From assembly GCA_030670005.1 (NCBI GenBank), contig DAOVCL010000113.1, positions 1 through 6,680 on the forward strand: a stretch of DNA of 6,680 nucleotides. The letters are read 5' to 3'. The DNA comes from Candidatus Zixiibacteriota bacterium (GTDB lineage Bacteria > SM23-81 > DAOVCL01). How positions within the stretch are numbered: the first letter of the stretch is position 1; the number at the start of each line of letters is the position of its first letter. Both the position numbers and the translations under genes were made by a program. Below the pieces are notes generated by a model. It saw only the letters and a list, made by a program, of their open reading frames with translations, did not search any database and was not told where the DNA came from. Shown piece by piece: positions 1 through 6,048 of the stretch.

Positions 1-483
1 AGTCGTTATTTTGGGGAGACGGTCTGTCTGGTCAGCGGGGAATGGAAGAGGGAGAGAAACCTGATGACTGCAGCCTGGGTAATTCCGCTCTCATCCGACC
101 CTCCATTGGTTGGGGTGGCCATCTCTCCCCTTCGCTATACCCATCAGTTCTTGGAGAAGAGCGGGGAGTTTGGCTTGAACATACTCTCCTCCGAACAGGT
201 AGAGCTCTCTCAATATGTGGGAACTGTAAGTGGGAGGGAGGAGGACAAATTCTCTAAAGGACTCTTTGCCGTTGAACCACCCCGTAAGATCAGAGCCCCT
301 CTTATCGCTGGATGTTTTGCCACTATGGAGTGTAAGCTGGTGGATAGCTTCATCACTGGTGACCACACCCTCTTTGTAGGCCAGGTTTTGGATGTTAAGG
401 TGAACAAGGAGAAGAGTCCCTTGCTTTTGCATCAGGGGGGATACTACCGGTTGGGAGAGACTTTAGGGAGATACCATCCTTAA
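1..483 (+). CDS. Flavin reductase-like (FMN-binding split-barrel) protein, 5' partial
   Basis: The frame is open from the first base of the window to the TAA at 481-483 (160 residues), so the gene starts upstream. The first ATG, at 64, lies inside the conserved N-terminal block (NLMTAAWVIPLSSDPPLVGV), and the in-frame residues before it (window residues 8-21, VCLVSGEWKRERNL) match the usual first strand, so 64 is not the start. Probably only about 10-25 residues are missing. Recognisable family features are MTAAW at residue 22, the DKF after a GREE turn at 82-84, and GDHTLFVG at 120-127 on the barrel strand near the flavin. This family binds FMN; members act as NAD(P)H:flavin oxidoreductases or as flavoredoxin-like electron carriers in the cytoplasm. 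The substrate cannot be told from sequence. The 319-nt spacer downstream argues against an operon with the next gene. Family assignment is secure; the specific reaction is inference. Confidence 0.85.
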   Translation, partial: SRYFGETVCLVSGEWKRERNLMTAAWVIPLSSDPPLVGVAISPLRYTHQFLEKSGEFGLNILSSEQVELSQYVGTVSGREEDKFSKGLFAVEPPRKIRAPLIAGCFATMECKLVDSFITGDHTLFVGQVLDVKVNKEKSPLLLHQGGYYRLGETLGRYHP

Positions 484-562
484 GGGGTTAAATAATAGTC
501 CACGGGGGCCAGGGGTCAGCAGTCAGGCATTCTTTTCTGAGCTTCGCCCAAAATCCGCTGTT

Positions 563-730
563 TTATTCGAGAGGTCCTTTGTCATCAGGTAGCACAGCAC
601 GATTAAATCTACCGCTTTCAGTTATGCTTCCAAATCTGGATAATTCTGGAAGCTCATTTGCTTTTCCTATTTCCTGACCTTTGTGAATGTTAAGGTTTTG
701 AAGTGAGGATATTAGATTGATCCTTTTCCG
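563..730 (-). pseudogene. Possible decayed coding fragment
   Basis: Reading the minus strand from 730 down to the TAA at 563-565 gives 55 sense codons bounded upstream by a TGA at 731-733. The translation has a protein-like composition, for example HKGQEIGKANELPELSRFGS followed by a segment ending AVLPDDKGPLE, but the frame has no ATG and no ribosome binding site near its upstream end. It could be the C-terminal remnant of a gene whose start was lost or frameshifted, or it could be chance. I do not recognise a family. Confidence is low because a 55-codon open stretch is not rare. Confidence 0.2.
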
Positions 731-791
731 TCAACATCTTCCGAGATAAGCCCCAAAATAGTAGAAAGATGTATGGTTTAACCTTTTGAGC

Positions 792-798
792 AAGGAGG
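792..798 (+). promoter_or_regulatory. Shine-Dalgarno of the KE-rich ORF
   Basis: AAGGAGG lies 4 nt before the ATG at 803. It is a near-perfect anti-16S match and is the main argument that the low-complexity ORF is translated. The universal stress protein gene in this window has the same core and the same spacing. Confidence 0.65.
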
Positions 799-802
799 GA
801 TT

Positions 803-1075
803 ATGCCCGAAGAGGAAAAGGAAGAGAAAGAGGGAAAGGAATTAAAGGAGGAGAAGGAGCAAAAGGAAGAGAAGGAGAAAAAGGAGGAGAAGGAGCGGGT
901 TCCCTCTGAGGAGAGGAAATTTGGGTTTAAGGAAAGGGAGGAACTTAGGGAGTCGATGAGGAAGGAGAAGTTCAAGGATTACCGCCGGGATAGGATGAGG
1001 CATGATGCACACCTCAGGGAGAAGAAGATAAAGCAGAAGTTCCTTGGGGGCACGAGGGGAAGAAGGGGAGGATGA
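803..1075 (+). CDS. Small, highly charged Lys/Glu-rich protein, hypothetical
   Basis: This 90-residue ORF has ATG at 803, TGA at 1073-1075 and a strong AAGGAGG site upstream. Residues 1-31 are almost entirely E and K in short repeats of the KEEKE type; residues 32-80 are mixed-charge and arginine-rich (EERKFGFKEREELRE, YRRDRMRHD); the end is basic and glycine-rich (GGTRGRRGG). There is no signal peptide, membrane segment, cysteine pair or known catalytic motif. The composition suggests a long charged helix or a disordered protein, perhaps binding nucleic acid or ribosomes through its basic tail, but this is inference. The acidic/basic N-terminus is encoded by an almost pure purine tract (809-899, only four pyrimidines), which can make an ORF by composition alone. 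The ribosome binding site and the less repetitive second half favour a real gene. The opposite-strand reading is leucine/serine-rich shadow. I do not recognise the family. Confidence 0.5.
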   Translation: MPEEEKEEKEGKELKEEKEQKEEKEKKEEKERVPSEERKFGFKEREELRESMRKEKFKDYRRDRMRHDAHLREKKIKQKFLGGTRGRRGG

Positions 1076-1087
1076 TACCTCCCTTCC

Positions 1088-1109
1088 TTCCCCCAAGTCA
1101 CCTGGGGAA
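1088..1109. repeat. Short GC-rich hairpin after the KE-rich ORF
   Basis: TTCCCC (1088-1093) pairs with GGGGAA (1104-1109), with an alternative register CCCCA/TGGGG (1091-1095 with 1103-1107) around a 7-nt loop. It starts 12 nt after the stop codon at 1075 but has no following T run, so a transcription terminator is not supported. It sits directly before a larger hairpin. Confidence 0.4.
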
Positions 1110-1162
1110 TGTGGGAGGCCTCTCCTGATGCCGATGATCGAGGTCAGGAGACCTCTCCCACA
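1110..1162. repeat. Long imperfect palindrome (19-bp arms)
   Basis: GTGGGAGGCCTCTCCTGA (1111-1128) faces TCAGGAGACCTCTCCCAC (1144-1161). 15 of 18 positions pair, with a 3-nt internal mismatch in the middle, plus an extra T-A pair at 1110/1162 and a 15-nt loop. No T tract follows on either strand. The form is that of a dispersed palindromic unit (REP-like) rather than an intrinsic terminator, though it could protect or end the upstream mRNA. Confidence 0.55.
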
Positions 1163-1194
1163 GGAGTGCATTAGGCTTTAATCCCAAAATACGC

Positions 1195-1293
1195 AACCAC
1201 AGATGAACTCCGTTAAATAAAAGCCATCTTAAGAATGCAATGATGCCTATTTCTAAATTATTTAACGGGGTGAACACAGATTCTCACAGATTA
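1195..1293. repeat. Dispersed CACAGATGAACACAGATT-type repeat, interrupted
   Basis: AACCACAGATGAAC (1195-1208) and ACAGATTCTCACAGATTA (1276-1293) together read as the common intergenic CACAGATGAACACAGATT repeat, but 1209-1275 lies between the halves. A 7-bp inverted repeat AGATTCT/AGAATCT (1278-1284 with 1298-1304) overlaps the right half. Recognition of the repeat rests on general familiarity with such sequences in environmental genomes; the split is read directly. Confidence 0.5.
1209..1270. mobile_element. MITE-like 62-bp insertion with terminal inverted repeats and 5-bp duplication
   Basis: The insert begins TCCGTTAAATAA (1209-1220) and ends TTATTTAACGGGG (1258-1270), giving an 11-bp perfect inverted repeat (1210-1220 with 1258-1268). 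It is flanked by TGAAC on both sides (1204-1208 and 1271-1275). Removing the insert and one TGAAC restores a continuous CACAGATGAACACAGATT repeat, as expected for insertion with target-site duplication. There is no coding capacity; a transposase would have to act in trans. Without other copies this could still be chance or a variant of the repeat. Confidence 0.45.
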
Positions 1294-1461
1294 TGTAAGA
1301 ATCTACAGAAGTATGGGCTTTTGATCTTTAGGTGAAAAACGGGTTTTGAATTTAATTTTTGTAAGCTCTTTATTCTGAATATCTGGTGATAATCTTGTGA
1401 GATCTCGTGGTTTCTTAACGCATAATTCGGGTTGATTTTTGGGGTAGAGGTAATATCAAGG

Positions 1462-3462
1462 ATGAATCAGGAAGAGGCCCAGAAGATGATCGAAGAGCTC
1501 AGGAAGGCTATAAACTACCACAACTACCGTTACTATGTCCTGGATAGCCCTGAGATCTCCGATGCCGAATACGATAGGCTCTTTGACCGGTTGGTGGAGC
1601 TGGAGAGGAGGTATCCCCAACTGGTTACCCTAGACTCTCCCACCCAGAGGGTGGGGGCCCTCCCTCTGGAGAAGTTTGGCACGGTGAGACATAGCCTCCA
1701 TATGCTCAGTCTAAGCAAGGCACTCACGGAGGAGGAGTTTTTAGACTTTCACCGTCGAGTTAAGGACTTCGGAGGGGTGAGCGATGAGGAGATCGAATAT
1801 GTGGTGGATCCCAAGTTTGATGGTCTGGCTGTGGAGCTTATCTATCGCCAGGGGAGTTTTGTGCAGGGTTCGACCAGAGGAGATGGATTTGTGGGAGAGG
1901 ACGTAACCCTCAACCTAAAAACGATTAGATCTGTCCCCCTGCGGCTTTTTCCCCAGGAGACCCCCTTCCTGATCGAGGCAAGAGGTGAGGTGATTTTGAA
2001 CCGTTCTGACTTCGAGGCCTTGAACCAGAAAAGGGAGAGGGAGGGGAAACCGTTATTCGCCAATCCTAGGAATGCCGCTGCCGGTTCGGTGAAACAGCTT
2101 GATTCCAAGATAACCGCCTCCCGACCCTTGAATATGTTTGCCTACGGTATTGGGTTGATAGAGGGAAAGACATTAGAGACCCATTATCAGGTGATGGAAT
2201 ATCTCAAGAAGCTGGGGTTCAGGGTGAACGAACATACCAAGCTTCTCAGAACCACCTCGGAGGTGATTGAATATTACCATCAGATGTTGGAGTTAAGGAA
2301 GAATCTGGACTATGAGACGGATGGTATTGTCATAAAGGTCAATGACTTCTCCCTCCAGAGGAGATTGGGTGAGCTTCAGCGCAGCCCGCGTTGGGCAGTG
2401 GCCTGGAAGTTTCCTGCTCAGCAGGAGACCACGGTGGTGAGGGACATAGTCGTCAATGTGGGGAGGACTGGCGCCCTTACCCCGGTGGCTCTTTTGGAAC
2501 CCGTGGAGGTGGGAGGGGTGACGGTGAGCAGGGCTACCCTACACAACGAGGATGAGTTGAAGAGAAAGGATGTGAGGATCGGGGACACGGTGATTGTGCA
2601 GAGGGCAGGCGATGTCATCCCCGAGGTGGTGGCAGTAGTTAAGTCTAAGAGGAGAGGCAAGGAGAGGATATTCGTGATGCCTGATCGCTGTCCGGTCTGT
2701 GGGGCAACTACAGTAAGGCTGGAGGGCGAGGCGGCCATCAGGTGTACGGGGATCTCCTGTCCGGCTCAACTCAAAGAGAACATATTCCACTTTGCCTCCA
2801 AGGGGGGGATGGACATCGATGGATTGGGTTACAGGATAATAGAACAGATGGTGGACAAGGGACTGATCTCGGATCCCGCCGATCTTTACTTCTTGACCAA
2901 GGATGATATGTTCAGGCTGGAGAGGATGGGCGATAAATTGGCCCAGAACATCTTGGACTCCATTGTTAGGAGCAGAAAACCTCCTCTCTCCAGACTTATC
3001 CTCTCCTTAGGGATAAGGAATGTGGGGGAACATCTGGCCTCGGTCTTGGCCCGGGAGTTTGGCAGCATAGATAACCTGCGCAAGGCCTCCCTGGAGAGGC
3101 TGGTGGAAGTTAAGGAGATAGGACCAGTGGTGGCCGAAAGCATCTATGCCTTCTTCCAGGATCCCAAGAACCTGAGCGTGTTGGATAAGTTGAAGAGAGG
3201 TGGGGTGGTATTTGGGGAGGAGAGAAAAGCCGTTTATACCCCCTTGAAGGGGAGGACCTTCGTGCTTACCGGTGGCTTAAGCTCTATGACCAGGTCTCAG
3301 GCCAAGGAGAGAATCGAGAGGTTGGGGGGGAGGGTCTCCCCCAGCGTCTCCGGGAAGACGGATTTTGTGGTGGTGGGAGAGAATCCGGGTTCCATGCTGC
3401 CGGACGCTCAGAGGCTGAAGGGGCGGATCATTATTGAGACTGAGGTTAAAGGGATGATCTGA
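1462..3462 (+). CDS. ligA: NAD(+)-dependent DNA ligase LigA
   Basis: LigA seals nicks in DNA during lagging-strand replication and repair, using NAD+ to form a ligase-AMP intermediate. The protein is 666 residues, normal for the family. Domains in order: Ia (about 1-65, with YHNYRYYVLDSPEISDAEYD for NMN binding); adenylation domain with catalytic Lys118 in KFDG, STRGDGFVGEDVT, FANPRNAAAGS, YETDGIVIK and RWAVAWKFPA; OB fold (VGRTGALTPVA, about 333-343); Zn finger Cys410, Cys413, Cys428, Cys433; helix-hairpin-helix repeats (about 450-570); BRCT (about 595-666, VLTGGLSSMTRSQAK). I chose ATG 1462 because the family starts just before the N-terminal helix and GAGGT (1447-1451) lies upstream; an in-frame TTG at 1432 would add 10 unlikely residues. 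All catalytic residues appear intact. The BRCT end is slightly divergent (GSM where GSK is usual). No gene lies close on the same strand, so it is probably transcribed alone. Confidence 0.97.
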   Translation: MNQEEAQKMIEELRKAINYHNYRYYVLDSPEISDAEYDRLFDRLVELERRYPQLVTLDSPTQRVGALPLEKFGTVRHSLHMLSLSKALTEEEFLDFHRRVKDFGGVSDEEIEYVVDPKFDGLAVELIYRQGSFVQGSTRGDGFVGEDVTLNLKTIRSVPLRLFPQETPFLIEARGEVILNRSDFEALNQKREREGKPLFANPRNAAAGSVKQLDSKITASRPLNMFAYGIGLIEGKTLETHYQVMEYLKKLGFRVNEHTKLLRTTSEVIEYYHQMLELRKNLDYETDGIVIKVNDFSLQRRLGELQRSPRWAVAWKFPAQQETTVVRDIVVNVGRTGALTPVALLEPVEVGGVTVSRATLHNEDELKRKDVRIGDTVIVQRAGDVIPEVVAVVKSKRRGKERIFVMPDRCPVCGATTVRLEGEAAIRCTGISCPAQLKENIFHFASKGGMDIDGLGYRIIEQMVDKGLISDPADLYFLTKDDMFRLERMGDKLAQNILDSIVRSRKPPLSRLILSLGIRNVGEHLASVLAREFGSIDNLRKASLERLVEVKEIGPVVAESIYAFFQDPKNLSVLDKLKRGGVVFGEERKAVYTPLKGRTFVLTGGLSSMTRSQAKERIERLGGRVSPSVSGKTDFVVVGENPGSMLPDAQRLKGRIIIETEVKGMI

Positions 3463-3490
3463 AGTTAGCGACCGCAAGGGAGCTAAGTTC
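3461..3490 (+). terminator. Hairpin starting at the ligA stop codon, possible terminator
   Basis: GAA-g-TTAGC (3461-3469) pairs with GCTAA-g-TTC (3482-3490), one G-G mismatch. Inside are GA/GA (3470-3471 with 3480-3481), a CC/GG pair and a GCAA loop (3474-3477). As RNA this would be a stem with tandem sheared G-A pairs capped by a GNRA tetraloop, a very stable form. The following TCTTT is a poor U tract, so termination is uncertain; it could instead be a dispersed palindromic unit. Confidence 0.45.
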
Positions 3491-3847
3491 TCTTTAGAAG
3501 AAAAAGTAGCAAAAAGAAGCGTGCTTTCCGCCAATCTCTTCCCTTGCCTTTTGCAATATCTGATGAGCAAGGAAGCTCCCTTCCCCTCTCCCCTTCGCTC
3601 TCTCCTTATCCCTTTCAGGAATAAGGAGAGAATTGCCCACCCCCTGGTTGCCTCTGGATATTCCTTTGCCAAACCCTTCGGCGAAAAGCACAATGCCCCT
3701 CCCTCCCTTGAGATGGCATCCTGAAAATTTGGATGCCGAACTCAGATTATTGAGGAAGTTAGTGGCTGGTCCGAATGTAAGAAATCAAATGCGGGTCACG
3801 ATATTTCAGTGATTTTTCGGTGTTTAATGTATAATGAGGGATGATCT
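3463..3847. other. Spacer between convergent ligA and universal stress genes
   Basis: No supported gene. The centre (about 3550-3650) is pyrimidine-rich on the plus strand and gives open frames on both strands by composition only; none has a ribosome binding site with a family-like protein. A perfect 7-bp inverted repeat GGCATCC/GGATGCC (3715-3721 with 3731-3737, 9-nt AT-rich loop) is present without a T tract. A TATAAT at 3830-3835 has no partner -35 box. No clear terminator for the minus-strand operon was found. Confidence 0.6.
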
Positions 3848-4267
3848 CTACTTGATAACCCAGACAGAACAGGGGGCCTCATGGATTATCTTGTAGGTTT
3901 GGCTTCCCAGGGCATAGGTATGAGGGCTATGCAGCCCTAAGGTGCCCAGCACTATGAGGTCACAGCCCTCCTCCTCGGCCAGCCTGCAGATTACCTCCGA
4001 TGGTTTCCCCTCCCTAAACAGCTTCTTCTCACATTTTACCTTCTTCTCGGCAAATATCCTCTCGGTATCCGAGAGGGCCCTTTGGCTATCCTCCAAGAGG
4101 ATGTTGATGAAGTCGGGCTTGAGGTCACTTTTATACATTGCCGGGAGGTTGGCCACTGTCACCAGGAGAACCCGAGCTCTCCATCTCTTAGCCAATTGAG
4201 CGGCCATCCGGGCCCCCTTTAAGGCATAAGATGAGCCATCGGTGGCTACCAATATCTTTTTAAACAC
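3848..4267 (-). CDS. Universal stress protein (UspA family), ATP-binding type
   Basis: A single-domain USP of 139 residues, the usual length, in the cytoplasm and normally a dimer. It opens with FKKILVATDGS, the canonical first strand with Asp10, and ends with the nucleotide motif G-2x-G-9x-G-S: Gly108, Gly111, Gly121-Ser122, followed by APCSVWVIK. The intact motif predicts ATP binding (MJ0577-like rather than UspA-like). I chose the GTG at 4265-4267 because AAAGGAGG lies just upstream and the protein then begins exactly at the family's first residue; a TTG at 4291 would add eight residues and bury the ribosome binding site. The gene follows the radical SAM gene by 61 nt on the same strand, so co-transcription is likely. 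USPs of this kind modulate survival under starvation, oxidative or energy stress; the partner here is unknown. Confidence 0.95.
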   Translation of the reverse strand: MFKKILVATDGSSYALKGARMAAQLAKRWRARVLLVTVANLPAMYKSDLKPDFINILLEDSQRALSDTERIFAEKKVKCEKKLFREGKPSEVICRLAEEEGCDLIVLGTLGLHSPHTYALGSQTYKIIHEAPCSVWVIK

Positions 4268-4271
4268 TCTC

Positions 4272-4279
4272 CCTCCTTT
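4272..4279 (-). promoter_or_regulatory. Shine-Dalgarno that fixes the GTG start of the universal stress gene
   Basis: AAAGGAGG (minus strand) ends 4 nt before the GTG at 4267. It lies inside the longer TTG-initiated frame, which argues strongly for the shorter protein. Confidence 0.75.
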
Positions 4280-4328
4280 GATCGGGGTCAATCCGATAAA
4301 GGGCCTTGTCAGATTTCGGGCAAGGTGG

Positions 4329-5813
4329 CTACAGAGAGCTGTGGATTACTTTCTGGAAATGGAATCCATAGATAGCGAAGGTTATGGCCAAGGGGAAGAG
4401 TCGAGGACGTTTAAGAAGACACCAGGAGAAGAGTTTCCAGTAGTGTTCCCTCTGCCCTCCATCTAAACCTAAGACCCAAATGGACCTTAAGAGTGCCTTC
4501 AGGTGGACAAAACGGAGCTTGAGTCCCTTCCCCGGGGTGGGTTTAAACTCCATTAAGAATGTCCTGATCCTCTCATAATACTCTTTCTGGGAGTAGATTG
4601 TATTCAGGATCCTCTTGTATCCAGTGATCAATAGTTCGCGGTTCATCTTGGGGACGAAATTGAGCGAATAGTCCATATTATCGCCAGAGATGTCCTTTAA
4701 TAGGCGGTTTTCCCTTTTCAGCCTCTGGTAAAGCCTTGTTCCTCGAGGGGCGTTGAGCAGGCCAACCATCGCCGTAACAATTCCACTTCTCTGAATGAAG
4801 CTGATCTGCCGCCCAAATACAGAGGGCGGATCGCTATCAAAGCCCACGATGAATCCCCCTTGGACCTCTAAACCGTAGTTTTGCATCTTTTTCACATCGG
4901 CTACCATGTCTCGATTTCTGTTCTGAAATTTGCCACATTCGGTTAAACTTTCCTCATCTGGGGTCTCTATCCCTACAAATACCGTGTTGAATCCGGCCTT
5001 CACCATCAGCCTCATCAGCTCCTCGTCGTCGGAGAGATCTATTGAGGCCTCTGTGTTAAAGGAGAAGGGATGGTGATTCTTCTCCATCCAGTCTATGAGA
5101 GCGGGCAGGATTTCCTCTTTTAACCTTCTCTTGTTGCCGATAAAATTGTCATCAACGAAAAATACCCCTTCCCTCCACCCTTGATTATACAGGGCATTCA
5201 GTTCACCCAAGATCTGATCTCTCCCCTTGGTCCTTACTTTGTGTCCATTCAAGACGATGATATCACAGAACTCACAGTTAAAGGGACAACCCCTTGAATA
5301 TTGGATATTCATCGAGGCATAATTCCTCATATCTACCAGTTTCCAGAGGGGGATAGGAGTCTTTCTCATGTCAGGAAACTCCTTGGTTGTGTAAACCCTT
5401 CTCGGCTTACCATTTTTCAGATCCTCTAAAAATAGGGGGAGGGTGATTTCAGCCTCGTTAAGCACAAAATGGTCTATATCGTTCCCAAAATTCTCCCATC
5501 CGGTGGTAAAGAGGGGTCCCCCAGCGACCGTTTTCACCCCCAGATTTTTGCATCTGGCAATTACCCTTTTTACCGACTCCTTCTGCACAGACATAGCGCT
5601 GATAAAGGCATAATCGGCCCATTTGAGGTCCTTATCACTTAAGGATATCACATTCATATCCACCAATCTTTTCTCCCACTCCTGGGGGAGTAGGGCGGCA
5701 ACCGTCAGGAGCCCCAATGGGGGGAAGGAGGCCTTCTTGGAGATGAATTTGAGGGCATGCTTAAAGCTCCAGAAGGTATCCGGATATTTTGGATAGACCA
5801 AGAGTATTTTCAT
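4329..5813 (-). CDS. B12-binding domain radical SAM protein with DUF4070 C-terminus
   Basis: The 494-residue protein has three parts. Residues 1-140 form a B12-binding-like Rossmann domain (MKILLVYPKYPDTFWSFKHA, PPLGLLTVAALLP, VAGGPLFTTGWENF), without the DxHxxG motif: VDMNV stands where that motif would begin. Residues about 165-390 are the radical SAM barrel with the 4Fe-4S motif CPFNCEFC (Cys176, Cys180, Cys183), VFFVDDNFIGNKR, FNTEASIDL, VFVGIETPDEESL and GGFIVGFDSD. The rest (NMDYSLNFVPKMNRELL onward) matches the DUF4070 type. Such enzymes cleave S-adenosylmethionine to a 5'-deoxyadenosyl radical; relatives include the hopanoid C-2 methylase HpnP, but many have unknown substrates, so no symbol is given. 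ATG 5811-5813 is chosen because homologues start MKxLLVYP and GAGGT (5824-5828) lies upstream; an upstream in-frame ATG at 5868 gives an unrelated extension. Probably the first gene of an operon with the universal stress gene, with a promoter at 6044-6072. Confidence 0.9.
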   Translation of the reverse strand: MKILLVYPKYPDTFWSFKHALKFISKKASFPPLGLLTVAALLPQEWEKRLVDMNVISLSDKDLKWADYAFISAMSVQKESVKRVIARCKNLGVKTVAGGPLFTTGWENFGNDIDHFVLNEAEITLPLFLEDLKNGKPRRVYTTKEFPDMRKTPIPLWKLVDMRNYASMNIQYSRGCPFNCEFCDIIVLNGHKVRTKGRDQILGELNALYNQGWREGVFFVDDNFIGNKRRLKEEILPALIDWMEKNHHPFSFNTEASIDLSDDEELMRLMVKAGFNTVFVGIETPDEESLTECGKFQNRNRDMVADVKKMQNYGLEVQGGFIVGFDSDPPSVFGRQISFIQRSGIVTAMVGLLNAPRGTRLYQRLKRENRLLKDISGDNMDYSLNFVPKMNRELLITGYKRILNTIYSQKEYYERIRTFLMEFKPTPGKGLKLRFVHLKALLRSIWVLGLDGGQREHYWKLFSWCLLKRPRLFPLAITFAIYGFHFQKVIHSSL

Positions 5814-5869
5814 AATGAAGTTTACCTCATTTTTTAACAGTTCACCACGGAACCTCACGGGGAAATGCA

Positions 5870-5897
5870 ATTAAGGATTAAGGATTAAGAATTAAGA
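5870..5897. repeat. Tandem heptamer ATTAAGR, four copies
   Basis: Four consecutive 7-mers, ATTAAGG twice then ATTAAGA twice, followed by ATGAG. Short arrays of this type are common in intergenic DNA of environmental bacteria. It lies in the presumed leader of the radical SAM gene, 57 nt before its start, and is a likely site of length variation. Confidence 0.8.
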
Positions 5898-5966
5898 ATG
5901 AGGTTTATGCTGGTTATTTCTGGTTCCCGATCCCTGTGAACTGATTACTGATCCCCGTTTTTCCGC

Positions 5967-6048
5967 GCTCTTTGTGGATGATAACATCCACAAAATCTTG
6001 GGCCAGGGCGGGAGCCCTACCTGCACGGCCAAAGAGCATTCCCAAGAT
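5967..6048 (-). promoter_or_regulatory. Structured leader or palindromic element upstream of the radical SAM gene
   Basis: On the minus strand, GCTCTTTG (6037-6030) can pair with CAAAGAGC (5974-5967), an 8-bp closing stem. Between them are GGCC/GGCC, AGGGC-TCCC-GCCCT (6018-6005), and a perfect 10-bp hairpin TTTGTGGATG-TTAT-CATCCACAAA (5994-5971) that competes with the closing stem for CAAA. On the DNA, ATCTTGGG/CCCAAGAT (5995-6002 with 6041-6048) also pairs. A transcript starting at about 6037 from the adjacent promoter would begin exactly with the closing stem. This fits a cis-acting leader RNA, but also an inserted REP-like palindrome. I match it to no known riboswitch class. Confidence 0.35.

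Larger units (their letters stand above)
484..802. other. Gene-poor spacer between flavin reductase and KE-rich ORF
   Basis: No convincing intact gene is present. At 511-527 the text resembles simple CAGGGGTCAGCAGTCAGG-type dispersed repeats. A perfect 7-bp inverted repeat (GCTTCCA 626-632, TGGAAGC 647-653, 14-nt loop) lacks a T tract, so it is not a clear terminator. The minus strand holds a 55-codon open stretch described separately. I found no promoter with acceptable boxes for the 803 ORF. Confidence 0.6.

Noticed and set aside
1432..1461. Upstream TTG start for ligA
   Set aside because: It adds ten residues absent from the family and has no good Shine-Dalgarno; ATG 1462 matches the usual LigA start.
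3277..3724. Several overlapping ORFs on both strands in the ligA-usp spacer
   Set aside because: They arise from a purine/pyrimidine-skewed stretch or overlap ligA; none has a family-like sequence or a convincing ribosome binding site.
3830..3835. TATAAT as a promoter -10 box
   Set aside because: No acceptable -35 at 16-18 nt, and it would drive transcription into the 3' end of the convergent universal stress gene.
4242..4466. Plus-strand ORF opposite the usp/radical SAM junction
   Set aside because: It is antisense to two well-supported genes and has no recognisable features.
5814..5870. Longer N-terminus for the radical SAM protein from the ATG at 5868-5870
   Set aside because: The extension is unlike the family, covers the ribosome binding site of the inner ATG and runs over a dispersed-repeat-like segment.
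5971..5994. Palindrome TTTGTGGATG/CATCCACAAA as paired DnaA boxes or an origin
   Set aside because: Each half is one or more mismatches from TTATCCACA, there is no cluster of boxes, no AT-rich unwinding region and no dnaA/dnaN nearby.
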